Of a DNA stretch of 64,000 bases, positions 32,867 to 40,740 are shown in pieces. The stretch covers positions 62,001-126,000 of the forward strand of contig NZ_AZFC01000016.1 of the NCBI RefSeq assembly GCF_001435095.1, in the 5' to 3' direction. Under the pieces are notes generated by a model. That model saw only the letters and a list, made by a program, of their open reading frames with translations. It was not told where the DNA came from and did no database searches. This DNA is from Levilactobacillus spicheri DSM 15429. Its GTDB lineage: Bacteria; Bacillota; Bacilli; Lactobacillales; Lactobacillaceae. Position 1 is the first letter of the stretch; every line of letters begins with the position of its first letter. The position numbers and the translations under genes are program-made.

Positions 32867-33688
32867 ATGTCACGTTTAATCGATCGAATTCACCGGGTCG
32901 AATTGGGGAACCTGGCCCAGTTCATCACCCTCTGCCACGACCTGCACCTGTCCTATACGCTGCTGGGCGGTTCCCTGCTGGGGGCCATTCGTCATCAGGG
33001 GTTCATCCCCTGGGACGATGACGTGGACGTCGGGCTCCTGCGGCCGGACTACGACCGTTTGTTAGCCGAAGCCCCGCAGCGCCTCGACGGAACCCACTAC
33101 TTCCTCCAAACGCCGAACAGCGACCCCAACTACGGGCTGAGCTACGCCAAGCTGCTCGACCGCAACACCTACATCGAGGAGAAGAACAACGTGAACAACG
33201 CCCGCAAAGGCATCTTCATCGACATTTTCCCCCTCGACCGGATTCCGGTGGAACCGGCGCAGCAGCGTGAGCAGATGACCAAGTTTCAGTGGTATAACAC
33301 CCGGATTCTGTTGCAGCTCCGCTACCACCTGGTCAACACGCCGCTGCAGAAATTTCAGAGTCCTCTGGGGGCGGATCAATTAGCCGACGTCCAGGCGCTC
33401 AAGGACCAGCGGCACGCGGTGATGACGGCTTACCTGAGCCAGCCCAACCTGACCCAGGTCAAAAACTTGGCCTCCCAGTACAGCTACAATAAGGAAGTCT
33501 TTTCGCTTCGGCAGGTCACCGACCTAACCCCGGTTCCCTTCGAGGGCTTAACGGTTCAGGTCCCCACGGACTATGCTACGATTTTAACAGAGATGTACGG
33601 GGACTACCTGGCCCTGCCGCCGAAGAACCAGCGCACCGAAAAGCACCTCGACAAACTGATCATGGATAACCAGGTCTTCACGGACTAG
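32867..33688 (+). CDS. LicD-family phosphotransferase
   Basis: 273 residues. The nucleotidyltransferase-fold motif GGSLLGAIRHQGFIPWDDDVD near residue 32 is characteristic of LicD, which attaches phosphocholine or a similar phospho-group to surface glycans and teichoic acids. A further conserved piece is GIFIDIFPLD. AAAGGA lies eight bases before the ATG. It stands alone; the acceptor and donor in this organism are unknown. Confidence 0.9.
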   Translation: MSRLIDRIHRVELGNLAQFITLCHDLHLSYTLLGGSLLGAIRHQGFIPWDDDVDVGLLRPDYDRLLAEAPQRLDGTHYFLQTPNSDPNYGLSYAKLLDRNTYIEEKNNVNNARKGIFIDIFPLDRIPVEPAQQREQMTKFQWYNTRILLQLRYHLVNTPLQKFQSPLGADQLADVQALKDQRHAVMTAYLSQPNLTQVKNLASQYSYNKEVFSLRQVTDLTPVPFEGLTVQVPTDYATILTEMYGDYLALPPKNQRTEKHLDKLIMDNQVFTD

Positions 33689-33723
33689 GGTGGCCACACA
33701 ATTATGAAACCGAATCCACACAC

Positions 33724-33762
33724 CGTGCCCACCTCGACCGGCTTGCTCGCCGGCGTGGAGCG
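33724..33762 (-). repeat. Family 1 end fragment
   Basis: Only the left end remains, on the minus strand: the CGCTCCACGCCGGCGAGCAAG hairpin and GTGGGCACGG box. It lies between licD and the polyphosphate operon. Confidence 0.7.
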
Positions 33763-33845
33763 CAAATCGTTCACGCCGCCATTGCCGTCCGAACAGCTTC
33801 ACCGCACCACATACGAACCCAACTTTAAAGAAAGTAGATGAACAT

Positions 33846-35375
33846 ATGGCTGATACTTATTTTGGCGCCATCCTGGTCAACGTGACCAGCATGGAACTAT
33901 CGATCGTTAACCTCAAAACCGGTCAGCAGGCCGAGCACGTCAAGTCGACCGTCGCCATCGGGGAAAATATTTATAACCATGAAGACATCGAGCTTCAGAC
34001 CGTTGCCGACGCCTCCGAGGCACTGCGGGGCTTCCTGCAGATCATCAAGGACTACGGCGTGACCCACTACAAGGTCTGGGGGTCGCAAGCCCTGTCCGCC
34101 GCGCCCAACGCCGACTTCATCGCCGACCAGCTCTACGTCCGGACGGGCCTGCGCCTGAACTGGATCTCGCTGGGCCAGGAATCACTGGTCCGCAACGAGG
34201 CCATCGCCCTAAAGTTCACCAACTACAAGAAGGTCACCAAGCACCACACGGCCATTATCGGGTTGAACTCCGGGAGCACGACCTTCTCATTTTTCCACCA
34301 CCAGAAGCTTCTGGCGTCCCACAACATGAAGCTCGGCCCGACCCGGATCAAGGAAGTCCTGCAGACGCTACGGGCGACCGCGCCGAACCCCATCGCCGTT
34401 TTGGACGATTACATCAATAGTAAGGTCGACGACTTCTACCGCTTCGTGCCGGACGAGGTCCAGGACGCCAAGCACCAGGTCATCCTGATCGGGGCCACGC
34501 CGCTGAACAACTACTTCATCCCGCGGGGCAAGTCGAGTTGCTCCCTGACGTTAGAGGAGTTCCACGCGTTTACCGACGAGGTCATGAACGCCTCGGACCA
34601 GTACCTGATGGAACAACTCCAGTTAAATGAAGAAACGGTCAGCCTGGTGCTCCCCGAGGTGCTCCTGCTCCAGAAGCTCTTCGCGACCGTCCACGCCAAC
34701 CAGGTCCACCTGGTCAACTTAAACGTGCTCGACGGGCTGACCACCCAGGAGGCGCGCGAGGCCGGCTACATCAAGGAAGACTTCGATAGCCAGATCATCG
34801 ACGCCGCGCACGCCTTGGCCGACCGCTACCAGGTCGAACCACAACACATGTACCTGGTGGAAAAGTTCGCCCTGCACCTGTTTGACCAATTGAAGTCCCT
34901 GCACCACCTGAGCACCCGGGACCGCCTGCTCCTGCACGTGGCCGCCATCGTTCACGATATCGGGGGCTTCATCGACACCCACGAACACTACCTGCATTCG
35001 GATTACGTGCTCAAGCAGTCGGAGTTGCTGGGCCTGTCCACTCAAGAAATGCAGATTATCGCGGCAGTGTCCCGCTACCACAGCTCACGGACACCCGGGG
35101 GCGAGCTTTCCCGCTTCCGGCAGCTCAGCACCGATGAACGCCTGCGCATCGCCAAGTTGGCCGCCCTGCTGCGGGTCGCCGACGCCCTGGACGACGCGCA
35201 CCAGCAGACCATCGAGCGGATCTCCGTGTCCGTGAAACCCACGCAGGTGGTCATCACCTGCTTCAGCGACGACGACTTGGCCCTGGTGCGGTGGGCCTTC
35301 AACTTCAAGGCCGACTTCTTCACCGACGTCTTTGGCTTACAACCCGTGTTCAAACAGAGGAGGTTACATAAATGA
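33846..35375 (+). CDS. Ppx/GppA-like protein with HD domain; degenerate phosphate-binding loops
   Basis: 509 residues. The N-terminal half follows the Ppx/GppA actin-like fold, but the first phosphate loop reads AILVNVTSMELSIV and the second IIGLNSGSTTFSFF, where active family members have a D-x-G-S-N-S type loop and DxGGGS. The C-terminal half is an HD phosphohydrolase domain with intact ligands (LLHVAAIVHDIGG and a later LLRVADALDDAH). It may therefore hydrolyse by HD or act as a regulator. Its stop overlaps the ppk ATG (ATGA). GGTGGTAC-type sites absent; AAAGAAAG lies before the start. Confidence 0.8.
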   Translation: MADTYFGAILVNVTSMELSIVNLKTGQQAEHVKSTVAIGENIYNHEDIELQTVADASEALRGFLQIIKDYGVTHYKVWGSQALSAAPNADFIADQLYVRTGLRLNWISLGQESLVRNEAIALKFTNYKKVTKHHTAIIGLNSGSTTFSFFHHQKLLASHNMKLGPTRIKEVLQTLRATAPNPIAVLDDYINSKVDDFYRFVPDEVQDAKHQVILIGATPLNNYFIPRGKSSCSLTLEEFHAFTDEVMNASDQYLMEQLQLNEETVSLVLPEVLLLQKLFATVHANQVHLVNLNVLDGLTTQEAREAGYIKEDFDSQIIDAAHALADRYQVEPQHMYLVEKFALHLFDQLKSLHHLSTRDRLLLHVAAIVHDIGGFIDTHEHYLHSDYVLKQSELLGLSTQEMQIIAAVSRYHSSRTPGGELSRFRQLSTDERLRIAKLAALLRVADALDDAHQQTIERISVSVKPTQVVITCFSDDDLALVRWAFNFKADFFTDVFGLQPVFKQRRLHK

Positions 35376-37525
35376 CAAAAGACTATCGCAATCCCGACTA
35401 CTTCACCAACCGGGAACTCAGCTGGTTAGACTTTAACGCCCGCGTCTTGGACGAGGCCCGTGACCGGGCGAACCCACTGCTCGAACGGGTCCGCTTCTTA
35501 GGGATCACCCAAAGCAACGTGGACGAGTTCTTCATGGTTCGGGTGGCATCGCTGGCCAAGCTGGCTGCCGTCAACTACCCCAAGCCCGATGCCTCGGGGA
35601 TGACCGCCGAAGCCCAACTGCTGGCCGTCAACGCCAAGGCCCACGACCAGGTCATCAAGCAGTACTCGACGCTAAGCCGGATGCTCCTGCCGTTGCTGGC
35701 CAACTGGGACGTGCACTTGAAGACCCTGGCCGACCTGACCGACAAGCAGCACGCCTTCATCGAACGGTACTTTAACAACGAGATTTCCCCGACCATCACG
35801 CCGATGGCCGTCGACAGCTCGCGGCCGTTTCCCTTTATCGGCAACAACACCCTCAACATCGCCCTGCGGCTGCATAAGGACGGGGACAAGCACGACAAGC
35901 GCTTCGCCACCGTCCAGGTCCCGGAGATCTTCCCCCGGACCGTCCGGCTGCCCGATGCTCCCAACGACTTCATCATGCTGGAAGACATCATCAAGGCCTT
36001 CGTCGGCAACCTCTTCATCGGCTACAAGGTCCAGGAGGCCGCGAACTACCGGGTCATCCGGGACATGGACCTGGACGTGGCCGAAGAGGACACCTCCGAC
36101 CTCTTAAAGGAAGTCGAACATCAGCTGAAGAAGCGGGAACACGGGGGCGCCGTGCGGCTCGAAGTCGAGTCCGGCATCTCCTCGGCCCTGCTCAAACGGC
36201 TGACCACCTCGATCAAGGTCCCGGCCTACGCCGTCTACAACATCGTCGGCCCCATCGACCTGACCTTCCTGTCCAAGTGGACTAAGCAGATCAGCGACCA
36301 CGATGACGGGCGGTACCCGAAATTCACCGCCGCACGGGTCCCCGGCATGGGACCGGACGACGACGTCTTCGCCACGATTCGCGACCACGACATCATCATG
36401 CAGCACCCGTACGACTCCTTCGACGCCGTGACCGAGCTGATTCGTCAGGCCTCCCTCGACGACGAGGTCTTGGCCATCAAGATGACCCTCTACCGGGTCT
36501 CCGCCAACTCCCCGATCATCAAGTCGCTGGGTCAGGCCGCGCAAAACGGCAAGCAGGTCACCGTGCTGGTCGAGGTCAAGGCCCGGTTTGACGAGGAAAA
36601 CAACGTCCACTGGGCCCAACAGCTCGAAAAGATGGGCTGCCACGTGATCTACGGTCTGATTGGGCTCAAGACCCACTGTAAGCTGACCCTGATCGTCCGG
36701 CGTGAACCGGACGGCATCCGGCGCTACATGCACATGGGGACCGGGAACTACAACGACGTGACCGCCCACTTCTACACCGACATGGGCCTGCTGACCACCA
36801 ACACCGACATGGGGATCGACGCATCGAACATCTTCAACATGCTGTCCGGCTACTCCGAACCCCCGTACTTCCACCAGTTGCACATGTCGCCCGACGGCAT
36901 CCGGGAATTCATCAGTGCTAAGCTCGACCAGGAAATCGCCAACGCCAAGCTGGGCAAGACCGCGTGGGCCGAGATGAAGATGAACTCCCTGTCGGACTCC
37001 GACATGATCGCCAAGCTCTACGAGGCCTCCCACGCCGGCGTTAAGATTCGCCTGATTGTGCGGGGCATCTGCTGCCTCAACGTGGGCATTCCCGGCATCA
37101 GCGACAACATCGAAGTCCACTCCATCGTGGGCCGCTTCCTGGAACACAGTCGGATCTACGCGTTCGCCAACGACGGCGACGAGCAGCTCTACCTGTCCAG
37201 TGCCGACCTGATGACCCGGAACCTGAACCGCCGGGTCGAGCTGCTCTTCCCGATTTTAAACGAAGCGTTGCGGCAGCACGCATTTGACATCTTCTCCACG
37301 CTCTGGCACGATAACGTCAAGACGCGGGTCCTACAGGCCGACCGGACCTTTACCCGCGTCGACCGGCGGGGACTGGATCCCCTGGACGCCCAGGAGACCT
37401 TCATGCGCCAGGCTGAACGCAAGGCCCACGCGCAAAGCGCTCCCGCGGCTCATTTAGCGGGCAACGCCCATCAGTTCCACCCGATGTTGAGCCCGAAGAA
37501 CCAACCCAAGTCGACCAACGACTAA
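35372..37525 (+). CDS. ppk: Polyphosphate kinase 1
   Basis: Reversibly polymerises the gamma phosphate of ATP into inorganic polyphosphate at the membrane. 717 residues, standard for PPK1. Order: N domain (NRELSWLDFNARVLDEA), head domain, and two PLD-like C domains. The autophosphorylated histidine is in YMHMGTGNYN (about residue 454). AGGAGG precedes the ATG, which overlaps the previous stop. The gene sits between two Ppx-like genes, so synthesis and degradation of polyphosphate are in one operon. Confidence 0.97.
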   Translation: MTKDYRNPDYFTNRELSWLDFNARVLDEARDRANPLLERVRFLGITQSNVDEFFMVRVASLAKLAAVNYPKPDASGMTAEAQLLAVNAKAHDQVIKQYSTLSRMLLPLLANWDVHLKTLADLTDKQHAFIERYFNNEISPTITPMAVDSSRPFPFIGNNTLNIALRLHKDGDKHDKRFATVQVPEIFPRTVRLPDAPNDFIMLEDIIKAFVGNLFIGYKVQEAANYRVIRDMDLDVAEEDTSDLLKEVEHQLKKREHGGAVRLEVESGISSALLKRLTTSIKVPAYAVYNIVGPIDLTFLSKWTKQISDHDDGRYPKFTAARVPGMGPDDDVFATIRDHDIIMQHPYDSFDAVTELIRQASLDDEVLAIKMTLYRVSANSPIIKSLGQAAQNGKQVTVLVEVKARFDEENNVHWAQQLEKMGCHVIYGLIGLKTHCKLTLIVRREPDGIRRYMHMGTGNYNDVTAHFYTDMGLLTTNTDMGIDASNIFNMLSGYSEPPYFHQLHMSPDGIREFISAKLDQEIANAKLGKTAWAEMKMNSLSDSDMIAKLYEASHAGVKIRLIVRGICCLNVGIPGISDNIEVHSIVGRFLEHSRIYAFANDGDEQLYLSSADLMTRNLNRRVELLFPILNEALRQHAFDIFSTLWHDNVKTRVLQADRTFTRVDRRGLDPLDAQETFMRQAERKAHAQSAPAAHLAGNAHQFHPMLSPKNQPKSTND

Positions 37526-37562
37526 GGGTGGTTGATTTTAGTCGTGAAGGAGGTGTCGGGCC

Positions 37563-37637
37563 GTGACCAGCCGCACTGTGACTGGCCGCGTCGCCCGGAT
37601 TTATGAAAAACCTAGTTGTCATCGATCTCGGATCTAA
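37563..37637 (+). CDS. Possible short coupling ORF ahead of ppx
   Basis: A GTG codon nine bases after AAGGAGG (37547-37553) opens a 24-residue ORF (MTSRTVTGRVARIYEK...) that overlaps the start of ppx in another frame. The true ppx ATG at 37603 has no site of its own, so ribosomes translating this ORF could reinitiate there. Alternatively the site is unused. Confidence 0.35.
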   Translation: MTSRTVTGRVARIYEKPSCHRSRI

Positions 37638-38547
37638 TTCCTGTCGGATGACCGTCACGGAGGTGGACGCCCACGGGCGCTACCAGACCGTTAATCAGCT
37701 CAAACGCTACGTGCGCCTATCCGAAAACATGGGCAGTGAAAAGGTCCTCCAGCCCGCCGCCATTGAACGCACCATGGCGGCTCTGACGGAGTTCAAGTCC
37801 GTTTATGACCCGCTCCCCAACAAAGAAATCAAGGCGGTGGCCACGGCTGCCGTCCGTCAGGCGACCAACCAGAAGGCCTTCTTGAAGCGCGTCAAGGACG
37901 ACCTCGACCTGACTCTAACCGTCATTTCCGGGGCCTCGGAGGCGCGCTACGACTACCTCGGGGTGGTGAACACCCTGCCGATGGTCAACGGCCTCATCGT
38001 CGATACCGGCGGTGGCTCGTCCGAGCTCATCTTGGTGCAGAACCAGCAGCTCAAGCACGTGGTCTCGATTCCCCTGGGATCGGTGACCCTGTCGCAGAAC
38101 TACCTGGAACCCGACAAGGTCCAGGCGGCCTCCCTGTTTAGCGCGATGACCTTCGTCAACAACGTCTTCAACGACATCTGGTGGCTGCGCGAGGCCATGA
38201 ACCTGCCGATCATCGGGCTGGGCGGCGCGAACCGGACCCTGGCCAAGATCAACCGGCGCAAGAAGAACTTTCTGAACGTCGAGGACGTCCACGGCTACAA
38301 GCTGACGGCCGCGGACTGCTACGCCACGCTGACCCAGTTGCTGGGTCTGGACCTGGCGGAACGCAAGAAGATTCCCGGGCTATCCAAGGAACGGGCCGAC
38401 ATCATCATCGGCGGCCTGATCCCCGTGATTCTGCTGATGCGGCTGTTGGATTCGCAACAGATCATCTTCTCCAACGCCGGCTTACGGGACGGCCTGCTGT
38501 TCGATTACCTGAACCAGGCCGAACTGACCCAGGCGAAGAAGGACTGA
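37603..38547 (+). CDS. ppx: Exopolyphosphatase (Ppx/GppA family)
   Basis: 314 residues. Both phosphate loops are intact: VIDLGSNSCRMTVTEV at the start and IVDTGGGSSELILV near residue 130; GLGGANRTLAK is also conserved. It removes terminal phosphates from polyphosphate. Length matches the short Ppx proteins of lactobacilli with no HD domain. The start at ATG 37603 follows family alignment although there is no adjacent ribosome binding site; see the overlapping upstream ORF. Third gene of the operon. Confidence 0.9.
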   Translation: MKNLVVIDLGSNSCRMTVTEVDAHGRYQTVNQLKRYVRLSENMGSEKVLQPAAIERTMAALTEFKSVYDPLPNKEIKAVATAAVRQATNQKAFLKRVKDDLDLTLTVISGASEARYDYLGVVNTLPMVNGLIVDTGGGSSELILVQNQQLKHVVSIPLGSVTLSQNYLEPDKVQAASLFSAMTFVNNVFNDIWWLREAMNLPIIGLGGANRTLAKINRRKKNFLNVEDVHGYKLTAADCYATLTQLLGLDLAERKKIPGLSKERADIIIGGLIPVILLMRLLDSQQIIFSNAGLRDGLLFDYLNQAELTQAKKD

Positions 38548-38596
38548 GACGGGCGCGACCGTAGGCTCACACGGTTGCCATATTACGCGATTTATC

Positions 38597-38646
38597 AAAA
38601 ACAGGAAGGAAATTCTCGTGAAAAATCGAGAATTTCCTTCCTGTTT
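38597..38646. terminator. Bidirectional intrinsic terminator of the polyphosphate operon
   Basis: AACAGGAAGGAAATTCTCG pairs perfectly with CGAGAATTTCCTTCCTGTT around a short loop, with A- and T-runs. Confidence 0.92.
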
Positions 38647-38663
38647 TGCCTCTCCGCATAGAC

Positions 38664-38705
38664 GGTGTCGAAACGTGCTCGCCAGCTAACCGCCTTTGAG
38701 CCCAC
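38664..38705 (-). repeat. Family 2 repeat, internally deleted
   Basis: On the minus strand it keeps GTGGGCTCAAAGGCGGTTAG, then CTGGCGAGCACG followed directly by TTTCGACACC, so the central hairpin and the right arm are gone. It lies between the ppx terminator and a hypothetical gene. Confidence 0.65.
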
Positions 38706-38714
38706 GCTGGTTAA

Positions 38715-39023
38715 CTACCCAATATGGTTTTCGTGGAGAATGGCGTCGACTTCTTTTTGCTGCTCTTCGGGCTTGGCCCATTCCTGGAACTCGGTAAAGT
38801 CCTCCGCCGGCATGGTGTAGTGCTCGTTGACGTAGTCTTCATAAGCCTGCACGTGTGGCGTGTGGGCGATGTTGAGCTGCAGGATGCGCACCTGCTTGAT
38901 CAACCCCCGTTCGGCGGCCAGCTCGGCCCGGCCGTTCTGCACCATGTTACTGATTTCCATGTACTTGGTCCCGTCTAGTCGGGTGATTTCTTCGATTAAG
39001 GTAAACGTTTCGTGACTTTTCAT
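38715..39023 (-). CDS. Conserved hypothetical protein
   Basis: 102-residue soluble protein, acidic and probably helical (MKSHETFTLIEEITRLDGTK, later HTPHVQAYEDYVNEHYTMPA, ending AILHENHIG). AGGAGGGA precedes the ATG at good spacing. No recognised domain. No terminator was found after its stop other than the deleted Family 2 copy. Confidence 0.7.
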   Translation of the reverse strand: MKSHETFTLIEEITRLDGTKYMEISNMVQNGRAELAAERGLIKQVRILQLNIAHTPHVQAYEDYVNEHYTMPAEDFTEFQEWAKPEEQQKEVDAILHENHIG

Positions 39024-39070
39024 GCTGCTTCCCTCCTAGTCCTCTTGTCTATTATACGAGCCTTGAGGGC

Positions 39071-39156
39071 AAAACAAAACCACTACCAGGGAATGGCAGT
39101 GGTCGGCATAAGAGAGAAAGAGAATTGATTAGAAGGTAATTATTAATACCTTACGA
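39071..39156 (-). ncRNA. Candidate catabolite-controlled small RNA
   Basis: A near-consensus promoter (39162-39190) reads into a stretch with no ORF that ends in an 8-bp terminator hairpin (CCACTGCC with GGTAGTGG, minus strand) and the tail TTTTGTTTTG, giving an RNA of about 85 nt. A 6-bp hairpin (AAGGTA/TACCTT, 39133-39152) opens the RNA. Between the hairpins is an unpaired UC-rich run (AATTCTCTTTCTCTCTT), a kind of sequence that can pair with purine-rich ribosome binding sites. The promoter carries a cre box, so glucose would repress it. Confidence 0.55.
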
Positions 39157-39161
39157 GTACT

Positions 39162-39190
39162 AATATACCGATATTTGTAAGCGCTGTCAA
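39162..39190 (-). promoter_or_regulatory. sRNA promoter with overlapping cre box
   Basis: TTGACA (39190-39185), 17-base spacer, TATATT (39167-39162). TGTAAGCGCTGTCA (39176-39189, plus strand) matches the cre consensus at 13 of 14 positions and covers the -35 and spacer. Confidence 0.7.
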
Positions 39191-39296
39191 CACTTTCAGG
39201 AAATTATTTAAAGTTTTTCTGATTAATTTTGCTAATCAATGCTATTTGAAGCTATTTCGGGTAAATATTGGGAAATTAATAATGGGTCCTTGCACC
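39191..39296. other. AT-rich spacer without recognisable features
   Basis: Between the sRNA promoter and the tagH terminator. It is distinctly AT-rich and contains only a weak CTGATTA/TAATCAG-like pairing; no ORF or promoter facing the plus strand could be supported. Confidence 0.4.
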
Positions 39297-39332
39297 CAAA
39301 AAAGAGGTCAGCAGGCGCCACCTGCTGACCTC
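39297..39332 (-). terminator. tagH terminator
   Basis: GAGGTCAGCAGG pairs perfectly with CCTGCTGACCTC, loop of five; the minus strand continues into six Ts. Confidence 0.85.
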
Positions 39333-39473
39333 CACCATTATTTAGTTTGGACCAAATGAGAGATAGGCCTCAATCGAATTCATTGGGTAAATCCAATCGG
39401 GGATAAATAAATGGTACCCTAAAGATACCACTTAAAATGATAGAAATCTATCTGTTTTCTAACTTTTCTCTAA

Positions 39474-40559
39474 TTATTTGGTACTGGTCGTCGCGTTCGG
39501 GTCGTGCAGCACCGTTTCCGGTTGGAAAATGCTGCTAGGATGCTCAACGACCTGACTGACCGAATGACCGGAGATGTTGACCAGGCAGATCAGCACGAAC
39601 AGCACCCCCACCACCGTGGTCAAGATCCGGTTCGACAGACTCATCTTCTCACTGATGACCGAGCCGTAGAAGTCCTTCTTCACGGCCGCCGCCACGTTGG
39701 CGTTATCGGGGTCGGCCTGTTGCCGTTCCTCGGTGACCTGCTTCTGGTAAGCGTCGATGTCGAAGGCCTTTTGGTTCTCCTTCATCTGCCGTTGGAAGTG
39801 CTTCTTTTCCTTTTTGGTCTGGGCCTTGAACCACTTGGTGAACGCCCGGTAATCCTTGACGACCTTGTCGGTGGCCCCGATTTCCTTCAACGTTCCGTAA
39901 TGGATCCAGGCGACCCGGTCGCACAGGATCTCGATCTGCTTCAAGGAGTGACTGACGAAGACGATGGTCTTGCCCTCATCCTTGAATTCGGCGATCTTGT
40001 CCACACACTTTTGGTAGAAGGTATCGTCCCCGACGGACAACGCTTCATCGATGATCAAGATATCGGGGTTGACGTGCACGGCGATGGAGAAGCCCAGCCG
40101 AGATTTCATCCCGGAGGAGTAACTCTTGACCGGCTGGTACAGGAAGTCGCCAATATCGGCGAACGACACGATGTCGTCCATCAACGCATCAATCTCTGGA
40201 TTGGTGAGCCCCTGCATCAGGGCCTTCAAGCGGATGTTTTCCAGTCCCGTCAGGTTCCCCCGCAGGCCGGCCCCAATCGCGATGATCGAGGTATCCCCGC
40301 GAACATCCACGATCCCCGTGGTTTGGGGAATGATTCCCGAAATGATGTTCGACAGCGTCGACTTCCCGGAACCGTTGACCCCGATCAGGCCCAACGTCTC
40401 CCCGGGTTTAATTTCCAATGAAATCCCCATCAGAGACCAGAAGTGCGGCACCTTGGAGTTACTCAACGAGAAAAACGACCGCAGCTTTTCGGACTGACTC
40501 TTGTACAGGTCGTACTCTTTCGTCACATTTTGGACTTTAATTTTATAGGCATTATCCAT
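39474..40559 (-). CDS. tagH: Teichoic acid ABC transporter ATPase with C-terminal membrane anchor
   Basis: 361 residues. The ATPase domain (about 1-230) has Walker A GVNGSGKST, signature SYSSGMKSRLGF, Walker B ILIIDEALSVGD and H-loop VSHS. A charged coiled segment (KAQTKKEKKHFQRQMKENQK) leads to one membrane helix (TTVVGVLFVLICLVNISG) and a short outside tail. This layout is that of TagH, which with TagG exports wall teichoic acid. No TagG gene is in the window. An extended -10 TATAAT lies at 40633-40628. Confidence 0.92.
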   Translation of the reverse strand: MDNAYKIKVQNVTKEYDLYKSQSEKLRSFFSLSNSKVPHFWSLMGISLEIKPGETLGLIGVNGSGKSTLSNIISGIIPQTTGIVDVRGDTSIIAIGAGLRGNLTGLENIRLKALMQGLTNPEIDALMDDIVSFADIGDFLYQPVKSYSSGMKSRLGFSIAVHVNPDILIIDEALSVGDDTFYQKCVDKIAEFKDEGKTIVFVSHSLKQIEILCDRVAWIHYGTLKEIGATDKVVKDYRAFTKWFKAQTKKEKKHFQRQMKENQKAFDIDAYQKQVTEERQQADPDNANVAAAVKKDFYGSVISEKMSLSNRILTTVVGVLFVLICLVNISGHSVSQVVEHPSSIFQPETVLHDPNATTSTK

Positions 40560-40694
40560 GAATTAAACTTCCTAACGCATTTTTTAGTGTTTCCCGGTCC
40601 CCCGTGCTGGGGAACTGAATCTGTCATATTATACCAGAAAACCAGCCCGAACGGCTAGTTTCCCCCGCGACTTACGCCTTTCTTTAGCGATACG

Positions 40695-40724
40695 CAAAAA
40701 TGACGCCGCAGATACGACGTCATT
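40695..40724 (-). terminator. Terminator of the glucosaminidase-domain gene
   Basis: AATGACG pairs with CGTCATT around a 12-base loop; the minus strand then reads TTTTTGCG. Confidence 0.7.
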
Positions 40725-40740
40725 CTACTTGGTTCTTCAC

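Noticed and set aside
37563-37637. Frameshift making ppx start at the upstream GTG
   Set aside because: The GTG frame differs from ppx and ends inside it; the ppx N-terminus MKNLVVIDLGSNS is complete at ATG 37603, so no frameshift is needed.
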